Position numbers and translations under genes: made by a program. A stretch of DNA of 64,000 bases from contig NZ_CP007203.1 in the NCBI RefSeq assembly GCF_000340565.2, forward strand, positions 5,050,807-5,114,806, written 5' to 3'. Position 1 is the stretch's first letter; each line of letters starts with the position of its first letter. The notes below the pieces were generated by a model. The model was not told the DNA's origin, did not search any database, and saw nothing but the letters and a program-made list of their open reading frames with translations. This DNA is from Nodularia spumigena CCY9414. Its GTDB lineage: Bacteria > Cyanobacteriota > Cyanobacteriia > Cyanobacteriales > Nostocaceae. This document shows, piece after piece, positions 13,007 to 22,011 of the stretch.

Positions 13007-13113
13007 AGTACATCTGACAACTGACCGAAGCTAACCATGAAACCATCTTGGGGATGATTGATAAGGACTATTACCGTATATCAACTCTGATTAGGGATAC
13101 ACAAATAACGTAG

Positions 13114-14595
13114 TTAACTAAGGTCAAACAACGTCAATTGCTGATAATTTGCTCTCTGATTGACCTTACTCGTAAGTTTGCTTTTAGGTTCTAGAGTCTG
13201 GGGCTTATCCTTGCCCGTTGTCGCCTCGGTCTCTACTATCAGAGATTCCCGAAACTTCTGAGTCCGTTCTAGTAAGATTACTTTTACATCGGAATGTTTC
13301 ATGTAACGAGTGATTTCAACGTCACTCATTCTTGCTAGAACGTTGTCAGCAGCGTTAGTATCTGAGTGCATCACGACCCCATCATGTCCGGTAAACTTGT
13401 CACCATTTCTACTGCCTGTTAAGGTAGCGAACCTGGAGTCAAGTTGTGACGTATACGCACCATTGACACTAACAACCGTGCAACCTACACGGGTTGAAAC
13501 TTGTTTGAGGGCATCCGCAACTATCCCCTTGCACCATGAAGAAACGTTTCTCTTCATGCGCTTTTTCATGGGCTTTTTGCCTTTTATTTGCTCCGTCAAA
13601 TCTTCAAAAGCTACCTTGAACGCATCTGTCATTAAGTCATGCGTAGCTGTAAAAACTATTGTTTGAATCCTACCTTTAAAGGATGTTTCCCGATTATTCC
13701 ACTTGATTTTACCAAGGTTATTCCGTTTAATTCTATCAGCCTTGGCACTGTTTCCTTTCTTCGTAGACTTGTTAAAAACTGACCTGATTTTATTACGTTT
13801 AACTTGTTTCGCTGTTCTGTAATCGGTTTCTTGAGTTTGGATTTTACCAAAATCATTACCCAAAAATCTAGCACCATCGTTAGAAGATGTGGCGTAAACT
13901 TCGGTGTAACCTCTATCACATCCAATTATTTTACCATCGGTCTTTTTTTCAGCTTTTTGGATATCAGTCGTGTAGTGAATTTCCCATCTGCTATTACGGT
14001 TAATTAGCCTTACCTGACACTTGATTTCTGTTGGTAAAGTCGTTGGTAGTTTTAGAGTTTTACATGGAGTTAAACCTCCAAAACGCAACCACACCACACC
14101 TTTATCATCCATTTTAGTATCATAAGCTTTCACGATAATTTGGTTACAAACTTTCGTGTTACCTCGATACCAAAACTTTCTAACTAAGGTGCAAAGTTTT
14201 GGGTGTTCCAACCATTCACGACTTTCTAAGGTAAGTTGTAAAACCCCTTTTTTAGTCGGAAACGATTGGAACGATTGACCCAAAGATTTCATTACCTTTT
14301 CGACACAAGAAGCCTGAACTAAATGAATATCATCAATTACGTCATAGAGAGTTGCTTCCCATAACTTAGCAGGTAATTTGTATTTGTCTTTTAAGGTGCG
14401 TAGCTGTTTGTCAATCTCAAATTTAGAAACGCCCCAGGCTTTCAACGACCCGAACTCATTCCACAAATCAGAGCGTAGTTTACCCAAGCTCAAAGCAATC
14501 AAATCAAGCTCGTTAGATTTCCACTTATTTAGTTTTTGAGTCCCTAAAATAGCTATTCTCGTAACGGTTAATTGATTCTTTACCTTGAGTTTCAT
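13114..14595 (-). CDS. tnpB: TnpB-like RNA-guided nuclease, variant without zinc ribbon
   Basis: The 493-aa protein has the three RuvC motifs of the TnpB/Cas12 family: IIGCDRGYTEV (D227), VAFEDLTE (E331) and DTNAADNVLA (D417). The CxxC...CxxC zinc ribbon that normally lies between motifs II and III is absent; that position reads TSQLDSRFATLTGSRNGDKF. It is also longer than ordinary TnpB (about 370-400 aa). TnpB proteins are homing nucleases guided by an RNA from the element end. It probably descends from a tnpA-tnpB pair now separated by the nested IS. Whether it is active cannot be told, but no frame disruption is seen. Confidence 0.8.
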   Translation of the reverse strand: MKLKVKNQLTVTRIAILGTQKLNKWKSNELDLIALSLGKLRSDLWNEFGSLKAWGVSKFEIDKQLRTLKDKYKLPAKLWEATLYDVIDDIHLVQASCVEKVMKSLGQSFQSFPTKKGVLQLTLESREWLEHPKLCTLVRKFWYRGNTKVCNQIIVKAYDTKMDDKGVVWLRFGGLTPCKTLKLPTTLPTEIKCQVRLINRNSRWEIHYTTDIQKAEKKTDGKIIGCDRGYTEVYATSSNDGARFLGNDFGKIQTQETDYRTAKQVKRNKIRSVFNKSTKKGNSAKADRIKRNNLGKIKWNNRETSFKGRIQTIVFTATHDLMTDAFKVAFEDLTEQIKGKKPMKKRMKRNVSSWCKGIVADALKQVSTRVGCTVVSVNGAYTSQLDSRFATLTGSRNGDKFTGHDGVVMHSDTNAADNVLARMSDVEITRYMKHSDVKVILLERTQKFRESLIVETEATTGKDKPQTLEPKSKLTSKVNQRANYQQLTLFDLS

Positions 14596-14636
14596 CGGCT
14601 TGGTTTACTACATCTTTTACTACTATACACCCATTA

Positions 14637-15776
14637 GACATCTCCGAAAACTATCAAACCCTTGCAGTTACGATATTTTTGGTGAGCGATCGCTAACTGC
14701 AAATATCCTGAGATTCTACGGTAGAATAGGTGTTAGAAATGCGTGTTGTTGGTAATTAGCCAAAAGTAGGATCTCTTTGAGGTAATTTTATTATAAATAA
14801 TTTCAAGTTTTTATAGTTACAAAATAAATGTGCCAATGCGTAATCTAACGAGTCCACAAATAGTCATAATTATCTGCTCGTATTTAGAGGAATTTAATCT
14901 AAATCTTTCTTGAGCTACTCTAAATATCTTCACTAAACGAATTAAATGTTCTACAAATATGCGCTCTGATGCCAGTTCTTTATTTTGAATTTTTTGTTCA
15001 GAACTTAATTCTTTTTTTCTAGGCTTTTTTTCAGGTGTTTTAATTGATTTCTCTCCTTGGTAAGCTTTGTCACCGGAAAATTTTTGTTTCTCTTCAAACC
15101 CATTTTTATTTTCCCGAAATAAATTTATGTCACTTTTTCGTCCTGGCTCACCAGCTACTACATCAACAATATCTCTACCATTAGGCAGAACAATTAATTG
15201 ACTTTTTCTAGTGTGCATTTTCTTCTTACCTGAGTAATATTTTTCCTGCTGTTGATACTCTGAAGGTCTTTCTATGGGCTGTTCATAGCTATCTACGATT
15301 AGTTCAAAGTCTGTTAAAACTTCTTTAACAATTTCATAGTCACTGGAGTTTTTTTTACCTGTTCTACTAAACTTGGTGGTAATAATTCTCCCAATAATGG
15401 CAACCAATAGTTAAACGTATCATTTGCAGTTGTTTCACTCACGCCAAATTGAATACCCAATAGTTGAAATGTGGTTAAATGTCGTAAATATGTTAGGGTG
15501 AGAATTATTTGCTCCGATGGTGATAATTTTGGTCTGCGACCACCTCCACCCAGAATAATTCTCACTTTTCTATCTTCAAGCAATTCTCGTTTATGATTGT
15601 GCCGTTTAATGGCTTTGTCTAAAAGTTCCTGCAACTGTTCATATTTCAGCCCTACTAAACGCTGTGCTTCCTGGGGATTATTTTGGATATAATCGAATAT
15701 ACTGCTCATAATGCTTTACTAAAAATAGCATTTTATACTCTTATACCATAATTTTATTCTTTTTCGGAGATGTCTA
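14637..15776 (-). mobile_element. IS5-family-like insertion sequence
   Basis: Perfect 15-bp terminal inverted repeats AGACATCTCCGAAAA / TTTTCGGAGATGTCT bound 1,140 bp and are flanked by a 3-bp direct repeat ATT on both sides. The element carries one transposase in two overlapping frames. It sits in the roughly 45-bp gap between tnpA and tnpB of an IS607-like element. Confidence 0.9.
14817..15709 (-). CDS. DDE transposase (IS5-like) made by frameshift at an A8 run
   Basis: The upstream frame (15709-15314) encodes an N-terminal helix-turn-helix region with LSPSEQIILTLTYLR. The downstream frame (15407-14817) encodes the catalytic part with IVDSYEQPIERP (first Asp), DIVDVVAGEPGRKSD (second Asp region) and SGDKAYQG. 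The frames overlap around an A8 run on the minus strand (complement at 15349-15356). A slip there joins LLPPSLVEQ to the GKKNSSDYEIVKEV segment. Programmed frameshifting on A runs is common in such elements, so this is probably a working gene and not a mutant. Confidence 0.8.
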
Positions 15777-15780
15777 TTGA

Positions 15781-16375
15781 CTAGTATTGACTACTATTTA
15801 TTTCATGAATATTTTGCTCTTCGGCTATTTTTTTCTTGTAAGCCCTAAGGAAGTAAAGTTTGGAGGAAAAGCAGTGCATGATAGCCATAAAATCCTGCAT
15901 TAACTCTTCGTGCGGTGATAGTTTGGCATTGTTTACCACAACAATTTTGCAGCCGTGAAGGTTGCAAAACCACTCAACGAACTCAAAGCCAAATCTGCAT
16001 AACCTGTCCTTGTGTCCCACGACAATTTCAGAGATTTGATTCGGGAGCAACTTGAGTCATTAATTTAAGAAAGTTTTTCCGCTTCCAGTTCATGCCACTA
16101 GCCACATCCTTAACGACTCGACATCCTGGGTAAGTTTTGCCTAAAAATTCTATTTGTGTGTCAAGGTCTAACAACTGGGTTTTTGTGCTGACACGGGCAT
16201 AAAGAACCCGCTCTTTATCCGTTGAGACTGTTTTGATAAATGCTGACTCTGGATATCTTCGATGTCCACCAGGGGAACGGATACATTCTATTTTCCCTAA
16301 GTCAGCCCATTCTGCCGTCGTCTTAGGGTGATAGCCAAATTGTTTGTAAACTTGTTCTGGGGTTAGGTATTTCAT
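15781..16375 (-). pseudogene. tnpA: IS607-type serine recombinase TnpA, frameshifted
   Basis: The first frame (16375-16028) has the MerR-like DNA-binding N-terminus (YLTPEQVYKQFGYHPKTTAEW, GGHRRYP) and the serine-recombinase nucleophile segment VLYARVSTKTQ. The second frame (16050-15781) continues with the conserved VGHKDRLCRFGFEFVEWFC. The family joins these without a break; here one base is missing near 16040-16050, after LMTQV. The enzyme is therefore probably inactive. Stop codon and tnpB start are separated by the nested IS5-like element. Confidence 0.8.
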
Positions 16376-16425
16376 CTTTCGGTTAAATAGGATTAACCCC
16401 AGTATACTACGTTATTTTAGGATTT

Positions 16426-16674
16426 GAGAGTGCGGCGACTGTCACCACCAAAGGATAAGTAACTATTCCTAAAGAAATTAGAGATTATCTTAATCTTAAT
16501 CCTGGGAGTAAAGTTGATTTTGTGATTGATGAAAATGGCATAGTTAAACTGATTCCTATCAATGTTCCTATCCAAAGCTTATCCGGGATTTTATATCGTC
16601 CGGGGATGAAAAGCGCATCTTTAGAAGAGATGGAAACCGCGATCAAAAAAGGCGCAATGGGTAGAGTTTATTGA
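16426..16674 (+). pseudogene. AbrB/MazE-type antitoxin remnant with nonsense codon
   Basis: The frame reads ATVTTKG-stop-VTIPKEIRDYLNLNPGSKVDFVIDENG and ends AIKKGAMGRVY, a typical SpoVT-AbrB swapped-hairpin antitoxin. The usual Gln codon CAA before VTIP is TAA (16456-16458). No start codon precedes it because the edge of the IS607-like element lies at 16417. No matching toxin gene follows directly. Confidence 0.8.
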
Positions 16675-16696
16675 TTATTTAATAGGATGGAATTTC

Positions 16697-16963
16697 ATGG
16701 CTATACGATTCATTTTGAGCGACTATGTTGAACAAGCGATCGCTAGTGCAGTTTATGACAAGCTGGAAGATGATACATTTGCGGGGAGAATCCCTATTTG
16801 TCAGGGAGTTATCGCCTTTGGCTCGACTTTGCGCGAGTGCGAAAATGAGTTACGCTCTACACTGGAAGATTGGATTTTGCCGGGGGAATATTCAGGAACC
16901 ACCACTTTCAGCAAAGATAAAAGAGTATCTCTGTCTTCTGTTTCGGCTGCTAAGAATAGCTGA
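16697..16963 (+). pseudogene. HicB-like antitoxin, C-terminus replaced
   Basis: Residues 1-60 (DYVEQAIASAVYDKLEDDTF, LRSTLEDWI) match the HicB-like/UPF0150 antitoxin family. From about residue 61 the sequence no longer fits: the remaining 28 residues are read antisense through the end of the convergent dehydratase gene. A deletion or recombination junction near 16877-16885 explains this. The frame is intact and may still be translated. Confidence 0.65.
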
Positions 16964-18819
16964 TGCAGATATGGCTCTAGCTTTATCCAAGGTATCATCC
17001 CTTCCTGGGCGGCGTAAATTTTCGGATCTATAGTTTTTTTAACATTTTCTTCTTGAATCAACAGCTCTTCATAGAGCTTCTCCCCTGGACGTAAACCTGT
17101 GATCTTAATCTCAATATCCTTCCCTAAAACTAGACCACTGAGTTCTACCATTTGCACCGCCAGATCGTAAATTTTCACCGGTTCGCCCATATCCAAGAGG
17201 AAAACCTCCCCCCCCTCCCCCAGAGCGCCTGCTTGAATTACCAGGCGAGCTGCTTCGGGAATAGACATAAAATAGCGAGTAATTTCGGGATGGGTAATAG
17301 TAATCGGTTGTCGCTGTAAAATCTGTTGCTGAAATCGGGGTACTACTGAACCCGTACTATTTAACACATTACCAAACCGCACCATAATCAAACGAGTGTG
17401 GGTGTCCGGCTGTTTTGATAAAGCTTGCAAAATCAACTCAGCCACTCGTTTGGTTGTCCCCATCACACTGGTGGGACGTACAGCCTTATCGGTAGAAATT
17501 AAGACAAAAGTCTCAACTTTACACTCATTGGCCGTGCGGGTAGCTACTAGTGTACCGTAAATGTTGTTAATCACTCCTTGGGCTGGGTTCTTTTCCACTA
17601 AAGGAACGTGCTTGTAAGCCGCAGCATGATATAAAGTATCAACATCATATTCTGTAATTACCTGTTTGAGACGTTCGGCATCAGTTACTGAGCCTAAACA
17701 AGCAGAACAACATAAGTTAGGGTAGGTTTCTCGTAACTCTATCTCAATGTTATATAGTGCAAATTCATTTAATTCATATAGAACCAGGTGGCGGGGTTGT
17801 TGTTGAGCAATTTGGCGACAGAGTTCTGAGCCAATAGAACCACCCGCACCCGTGACTAAAACAGATTTATTTGTGATGTTGACTCGCAGTAACTTGGGAT
17901 CTGGTAGAACTTCCTCACGTCCTAAAATATCGCCTATATTGATTTTTCGGACTTGAGCAATGGAGACTTTACCTGATATGATTTCTGCTAGGGTGGGTAC
18001 TGTTTTCACTTCTATATGTAGACCTTTGAGTTCCGCAACAATTCCTTGCTTTCTTTTGGGGGTAGCTGATGGAATTGCTAACAGTACTAGCTGCACCTGG
18101 TACTTGTTAATTAGATATTCCAACTTCTCAGGGCTATAAACCTGAATGCCGTTAATCGTATGTTTCCATAGTTGTGAATTGTCGTCCACAAAGGCTATAA
18201 TCTGAAAGTTGTTATCCTGAGCAAGTGCTTGGGATAGTTGAAATCCAGCTTGTCCGGCTCCATAGATAATTACTGGTTGCAGGAGTTGCTTGCTATCTCC
18301 TACACTACTATTGACTTGAGAGTGCTCTTTTAATCTCAGGGGGGAACTCAAACCATATAACAGCCATCGGGCTATGAGTCTGACTTTGACTATTAAAATT
18401 AGTGTGATTAAAGTATCTAATATCTGAACAGAGATGGGTAGGAAATTGACCTGTAAAATCCAATCCAGGATGATCAATCCTCCTTGTCCCAGAATAACTG
18501 ATTTGAATGCTGTGTATAAAAAGGCAAATTCACTGTACTTGAGGACATTTTTGTACATTCCCAGTAGGGAAAATAACAGGATTTTTCCGGGAATCAGCAG
18601 AATAATAGAAGGGAGATATTTACCCAGGATATCCAAAGGAAATAAAATCTGGGAATCTATGGAAAATGCAATATAAATTGCCAATAAAAATAGTAGAGAG
18701 TCAGTTAAATACAGAATCAGATGCTTTTTTGTTCTTGAGGAAGTCTTGAGAAAATGGACAATATTTTTGATAAAAACAGTATTGATCAAAACCGTCAGCA
18801 GAAAATATGTTATTTGCAT
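16801..18819 (-). CDS. Membrane NDP-sugar 4,6-dehydratase, CapD/WbpM type
   Basis: Four N-terminal membrane helices (about residues 1-150) are followed by a CoA-binding-like Rossmann fold (YGAGQAGFQL) and then an NAD-binding dehydratase domain (VTGAGGSIGSELCRQI; catalytic Ser/Met/Lys segment STDKAVRPTSVMGTTK). Proteins of this type convert UDP-GlcNAc to the 4-keto-6-deoxy sugar used for QuiNAc/FucNAc. With the WbpL-like and WbpV-like genes downstream of it in this locus it forms a recognisable set. The last 25 or so residues overlap the hicB remnant in antisense and probably are not native. Confidence 0.9.
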   Translation of the reverse strand: MQITYFLLTVLINTVFIKNIVHFLKTSSRTKKHLILYLTDSLLFLLAIYIAFSIDSQILFPLDILGKYLPSIILLIPGKILLFSLLGMYKNVLKYSEFAFLYTAFKSVILGQGGLIILDWILQVNFLPISVQILDTLITLILIVKVRLIARWLLYGLSSPLRLKEHSQVNSSVGDSKQLLQPVIIYGAGQAGFQLSQALAQDNNFQIIAFVDDNSQLWKHTINGIQVYSPEKLEYLINKYQVQLVLLAIPSATPKRKQGIVAELKGLHIEVKTVPTLAEIISGKVSIAQVRKINIGDILGREEVLPDPKLLRVNITNKSVLVTGAGGSIGSELCRQIAQQQPRHLVLYELNEFALYNIEIELRETYPNLCCSACLGSVTDAERLKQVITEYDVDTLYHAAAYKHVPLVEKNPAQGVINNIYGTLVATRTANECKVETFVLISTDKAVRPTSVMGTTKRVAELILQALSKQPDTHTRLIMVRFGNVLNSTGSVVPRFQQQILQRQPITITHPEITRYFMSIPEAARLVIQAGALGEGGEVFLLDMGEPVKIYDLAVQMVELSGLVLGKDIEIKITGLRPGEKLYEELLIQEENVKKTIDPKIYAAQEGMIPWIKLEPYLHQLFLAAETEDRDTLLSLLKVVVPEYSPGKIQSSSVERNSFSHSRKVEPKAITP

Positions 18820-18887
18820 AATTATTTATGTGAAAGTGTGAGCAAACAGTTTTGAAATTAAATTTGGTATAAATTAAGTATTAATTA

Positions 18888-19125
18888 GGACTTACGCACA
18901 ACTTACGAAAGAATGAACCACGTAAAGCCTACGGCATAGCTTCGCTTATGGCGCTAGCCTCTCCCTTTGGGAGAAGGAACGTTGGCGCTAGCCTCTCCCC
19001 TTGGGAGAAGAACACGTAAAGCCTTCGGCATAGCTTCTCTACGAGACGCTCCGCGAACGCTTACCGCGTAGCGTCTCCCCTTGGGAGAAGGAAAGAAGGT
19101 TTGAGAGATATTTTGCGTAAGTCCT
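18888..19125. repeat. MITE-like repeat with AGGACTTACGCA ends
   Basis: The 238-bp segment begins AGGACTTACGCACAA and ends TTTTGCGTAAGTCCT, giving a terminal inverted repeat of about 12 bp. The interior holds repeated GCTAGCCTCTCCC and CTTGGGAGAAG motifs. A shorter relative with similar ends occurs at 51348-51437. It fills most of the spacer 18820-19214. Confidence 0.75.
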
Positions 19126-19137
19126 GTTAATAATGAA

Positions 19138-19183
19138 ATCCCCGACTTCTCGTAACAATTGTACATTACCAGGAGTCGGGGAT
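19138..19183. repeat. Palindromic repeat, GATCCCCGACTTC family
   Basis: Arms ATCCCCGACTTCT and AGGAGTCGGGGAT surround a 20-nt loop that itself contains an ACAATTGT palindrome. It belongs to the same family as 1544-1576. Confidence 0.8.
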
Positions 19184-19214
19184 ATTTGGGGGATATATTA
19201 GTAAATTTACACAG

Positions 19215-19811
19215 TTATGATCTGCTATTCCCTGTCGCCGATTGCAAGCGGGGATTGAAACTGGCTCCGGTGCGTCCAGTGACTAGCCACAGCACTGAGC
19301 GCCCTATGTCTCTAGAGATGCGGGGTAGAGCTTCTCGCTGAGAGCTTTGGGAGGGGACGGAGACCGGAGTAAAGGCGATTCCCTGACTACCAAAAACGAT
19401 AGTGGCGATCGCCTGGGAGCGGGGCATATGGTAGTCTGAGGTGACGAGATAGACGTGGCGAATATTATTTTGTTGCACCTTTGCAACAATTGTGGTAAAA
19501 TTAGTAACTGTATCTGTGGCGCGGTTGTCGTATTGGATGCGATCGCCTCCCTGTAGCCCTTGGTTGTCAAGGTCGTCTAAGATGCTGCGGATTTCCGGGT
19601 CGCCCACGGAGACCCAGATGGGAAGGTCAGGGAATTCTTGAGCCATTTCTCGGGTGAATTTGGGTCTGCTGCTGTCCCCACTGAGCATCAAGATGGCTTG
19701 GGGATGGGGTTTTTGTTGAAGTGCTATGGCTAGACGCAGGGGGATAGCAGTGGCTATAGTGAACATTCCCAAGCAACCAGCTAGGGTAAATAGGCGCAGA
19801 GGTTTGAGCAT
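19215..19811 (-). CDS. YdcF-like DUF218 protein (ElyC/SanA-like)
   Basis: The N-terminus has an uncleaved signal or anchor helix (LFTLAGCLGMFTIATAIPL). The DUF218 fold shows AILMLSGD, RATDTVTNF and YLVTSDYHMPRSQAI. Family members act in envelope metabolism, possibly in handling lipid-linked sugars. It sits at the head of the exopolysaccharide locus on the same strand as the dehydratase. Length of 198 aa is typical. Confidence 0.8.
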   Translation of the reverse strand: MLKPLRLFTLAGCLGMFTIATAIPLRLAIALQQKPHPQAILMLSGDSSRPKFTREMAQEFPDLPIWVSVGDPEIRSILDDLDNQGLQGGDRIQYDNRATDTVTNFTTIVAKVQQNNIRHVYLVTSDYHMPRSQAIATIVFGSQGIAFTPVSVPSQSSQREALPRISRDIGRSVLWLVTGRTGASFNPRLQSATGNSRS

Positions 19812-20068
19812 AATCCATGTATGAGATTTCAGCTATATGCCTATGTTAGAGGCAAATTTTTCATCTGACATAATTTTCCCCAGATATCCGTTTATCTCAC
19901 CTTGACCTGAGATTCTAGCCACCGGTTAAATGTGGCTAGGGTAGTTTGAATTTTTGGTAAAATTACTTCTATATTGCACCCGTGGTAGTGTTAAAGGCGA
20001 TCGCACCACCACTAGTATTAGTATAGGTAGGCGATCGCACCAGCACTACTATATTTGGTAGTATATTC

Positions 20069-20944
20069 CTATTGTTCTTGATGTGTACCATTTAACCAGG
20101 CTTCTAGGTCAGCAATGGTAGTAAAGTCTAGGAGGGCTTCCCCTAGGGACTCCAGTTGATTCAGGTCTAAGGAACGGATTTGAGCTTCTTGGTTGGGTGA
20201 CAATACCCCACAGCGACGATTAATCTGACGGATAATTAGCTGGGCTTCACCCTCCTGTCTACCCTCCTGTCTACCTTCGGCTTTACCCTCCTTAGCTCCT
20301 AGTTGAAACACATCCCGATAGAATCTTGTCTGGGTAATATCTGCTGTTTTCAGGTCTAACATCTTCAATATTTCCTCTGGACTGATTTGGGGGAATTTGC
20401 TGACTAGTATAGCCTCTATCAAGTCTAGTCTTTGTGTGAATTGTGTTTTGTTCTCTACATTTTGCAGTAGTTTTTGGGCTGCTTCACCTACCCGGTTTTG
20501 AGGTAGAACAATTAACTGTAATATCCCCAGGTTAGGACTTAGGTCTGTTTCTGATAGCAAGTCTTCCAGGTAAAGTCTCTGTACGTCTTCCTTTAAGATT
20601 GATCGATAAGGTATTTCTGACCCCAGTTGATGACCACGGGATTTGAGGATGATTAGTCCTCGGCATGGTCTGCTGATGTTATATTGTTTGAGGTATAAGC
20701 AAACTTCTGCAAAGTAGCGCCCATAAAAACCCTTATCTGGTTGCATTTGGGCTTCTAGAAATACTATGGGTAGGTTGAGGTCATCCCCTATGGGAGTTAA
20801 TACCCCATCGTGGCGAAATTCCTGTTCTTTGATCACAGGGGCGCAGTATTCAAACTCACAGTCTGGGGGAATTCCCGGTATAAGTTCGGCAAGGATACCT
20901 GGTTGAGTTAGGAATATACGGTAAAATAGCTTATCTGTTTTCAT
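20069..20944 (-). CDS. Rpn-family putative nuclease (DUF2887-DUF4351), tandem copy 1
   Basis: The protein begins MKTDKLFYRIFLTQPGILAEL. It has the PD-(D/E)xK-type core segment RHDGVLTP...IVFLEAQMQPD and a C-terminal DUF4351 helical region (LLDFTTIADLEAWLNG). Rpn proteins are DNA nucleases that promote recombination. The Glu/Gly/Gln linker has two RQEG units. The ATG at 20944 is preferred over an upstream GTG start, because the third copy has only this start. This copy differs from the other two at PYRSILKEDVQ (they have PYGDLEQKVQ), which suggests exchange with another paralogue. Confidence 0.85.
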   Translation of the reverse strand: MKTDKLFYRIFLTQPGILAELIPGIPPDCEFEYCAPVIKEQEFRHDGVLTPIGDDLNLPIVFLEAQMQPDKGFYGRYFAEVCLYLKQYNISRPCRGLIILKSRGHQLGSEIPYRSILKEDVQRLYLEDLLSETDLSPNLGILQLIVLPQNRVGEAAQKLLQNVENKTQFTQRLDLIEAILVSKFPQISPEEILKMLDLKTADITQTRFYRDVFQLGAKEGKAEGRQEGRQEGEAQLIIRQINRRCGVLSPNQEAQIRSLDLNQLESLGEALLDFTTIADLEAWLNGTHQEQ

Positions 20945-21029
20945 TTTCTTTGAGAGATGCGATCGCACCACCACTAGTATTAGTATAGGTAGGCGATCGC
21001 ACCCTAACTAGTATATTTAATTAATATTC
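20945..21029. repeat. Spacer repeated between the tandem Rpn genes
   Basis: This spacer, with two GCGATCGCACC blocks around ACTAGTATTAGTATAGGTAG, recurs at 21927-22011 and, diverged, at about 19990-20068. The repeated unit is therefore gene plus spacer (about 0.95-0.98 kb), showing tandem duplication. Confidence 0.8.
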
Positions 21030-21926
21030 CTATTTTTCCTGATGTGTACCATTTAACCAGGCTTCTAGGTCAGCAATGGTAGTAAAGTCTAGGAGGGCTT
21101 CCCCTAGGGACTCCAGTTGATTCAGGTCTAAGGAACGGATTTGAGCTTCTTGGTTGGGGGACAATACCCCACAGCGACGATTAACCTGACGGATAATTAA
21201 CTGGGCTTCACCCTCTTGTTTACCCTCTTGTTTACCCTCCTGTCTACCCTCCTGTCTACCTTCGGCTTTACCCTCCTTAGCTCCTAGTTGAAACACATCC
21301 CGATAGAATCTTGTCTGGGTAATATCTGCTGTTTTCAGGTCTAACATCTTCAATATTTCCTCTGGACTGATTTGGGGGAATTTGCTTACTAGTATAGCCT
21401 CTATCAAGTCTAGTCTTTGTGTGAATTGTGTTTTGTTCTCTACATTTTGCAGTAGTTTTTGGGCTGCTTCACCCACCCGGTTTTGAGGTAGAACAATTAA
21501 CTGTAATATCCCCAGGTTAGGACTTAGGTCTGTTTCTGATAGCAAGTCTTCCAAGTAAAGTCTCTGTACTTTTTGCTCTAAATCTCCATAAGGTATTTCT
21601 GACCCCAGTTCATGACTGCGGGATTTGAGGATGATTAGTCCCCGCCATGATCCGCTGATGTTGTATTGTTTCAGATATAAGTAAACTTCTGCAAAATAGC
21701 GCCCATAAAAACCCTTATCTGGTTGCATTTGGGCTTCTAGAAATACTATGGGTAGGTTGAGGTCATCCCCTATGGGAGTTAATACCCCATCGTGGCGAAA
21801 TTCCTGTTCTTTGATCACAGGGGCGCAGTATTCAAACTCACAGTCTGGGGGAATTCCCGGTATAAGTTCGGCAAGGATACCTGGTTGAGTTAGGAATATA
21901 CGGTAAAATAGCTTATCTGTTTTCAT
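21030..21926 (-). CDS. Rpn-family putative nuclease, tandem copy 2
   Basis: This is nearly identical to the flanking copies. The charged linker carries RQEG, RQEG, KQEG, KQEG before EAQLIIR, the longest of the three. Catalytic-core segment RHDGVLTP and FLEAQMQPD are unchanged. The start is MKTDKLF at 21926. Nothing suggests inactivation. Confidence 0.85.
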   Translation of the reverse strand: MKTDKLFYRIFLTQPGILAELIPGIPPDCEFEYCAPVIKEQEFRHDGVLTPIGDDLNLPIVFLEAQMQPDKGFYGRYFAEVYLYLKQYNISGSWRGLIILKSRSHELGSEIPYGDLEQKVQRLYLEDLLSETDLSPNLGILQLIVLPQNRVGEAAQKLLQNVENKTQFTQRLDLIEAILVSKFPQISPEEILKMLDLKTADITQTRFYRDVFQLGAKEGKAEGRQEGRQEGKQEGKQEGEAQLIIRQVNRRCGVLSPNQEAQIRSLDLNQLESLGEALLDFTTIADLEAWLNGTHQEK

Positions 21927-22011
21927 TTTCTTTGAGAGATGCGATCGCACCACCACTAGTATTAGTATAGGTAGGCGATCGCACCCTAACTAGTATATTT
22001 AATTAATATTC

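Larger units (their letters stand above)
13103..16417 (-). mobile_element. IS607-like element carrying a nested IS5-like element
   Basis: A serine-recombinase tnpA remnant and a tnpB-like gene lie in the usual IS607 order, and both outer edges carry the 12-bp inverted sequence AAATAACGTAGT (13103-13114; complement at 16406-16417). An IS5-like element (14637-15776) sits between tnpA and tnpB. The outer edge at 16417 lies at the disrupted 5' end of an abrB-type antitoxin gene. Confidence 0.7.

Noticed and set aside
19233-19260. GGGGATTGAAAC, like the 3' end of cyanobacterial CRISPR repeats
   Set aside because: It occurs once, inside the coding end of the DUF218 gene, with no second repeat or spacer pattern.
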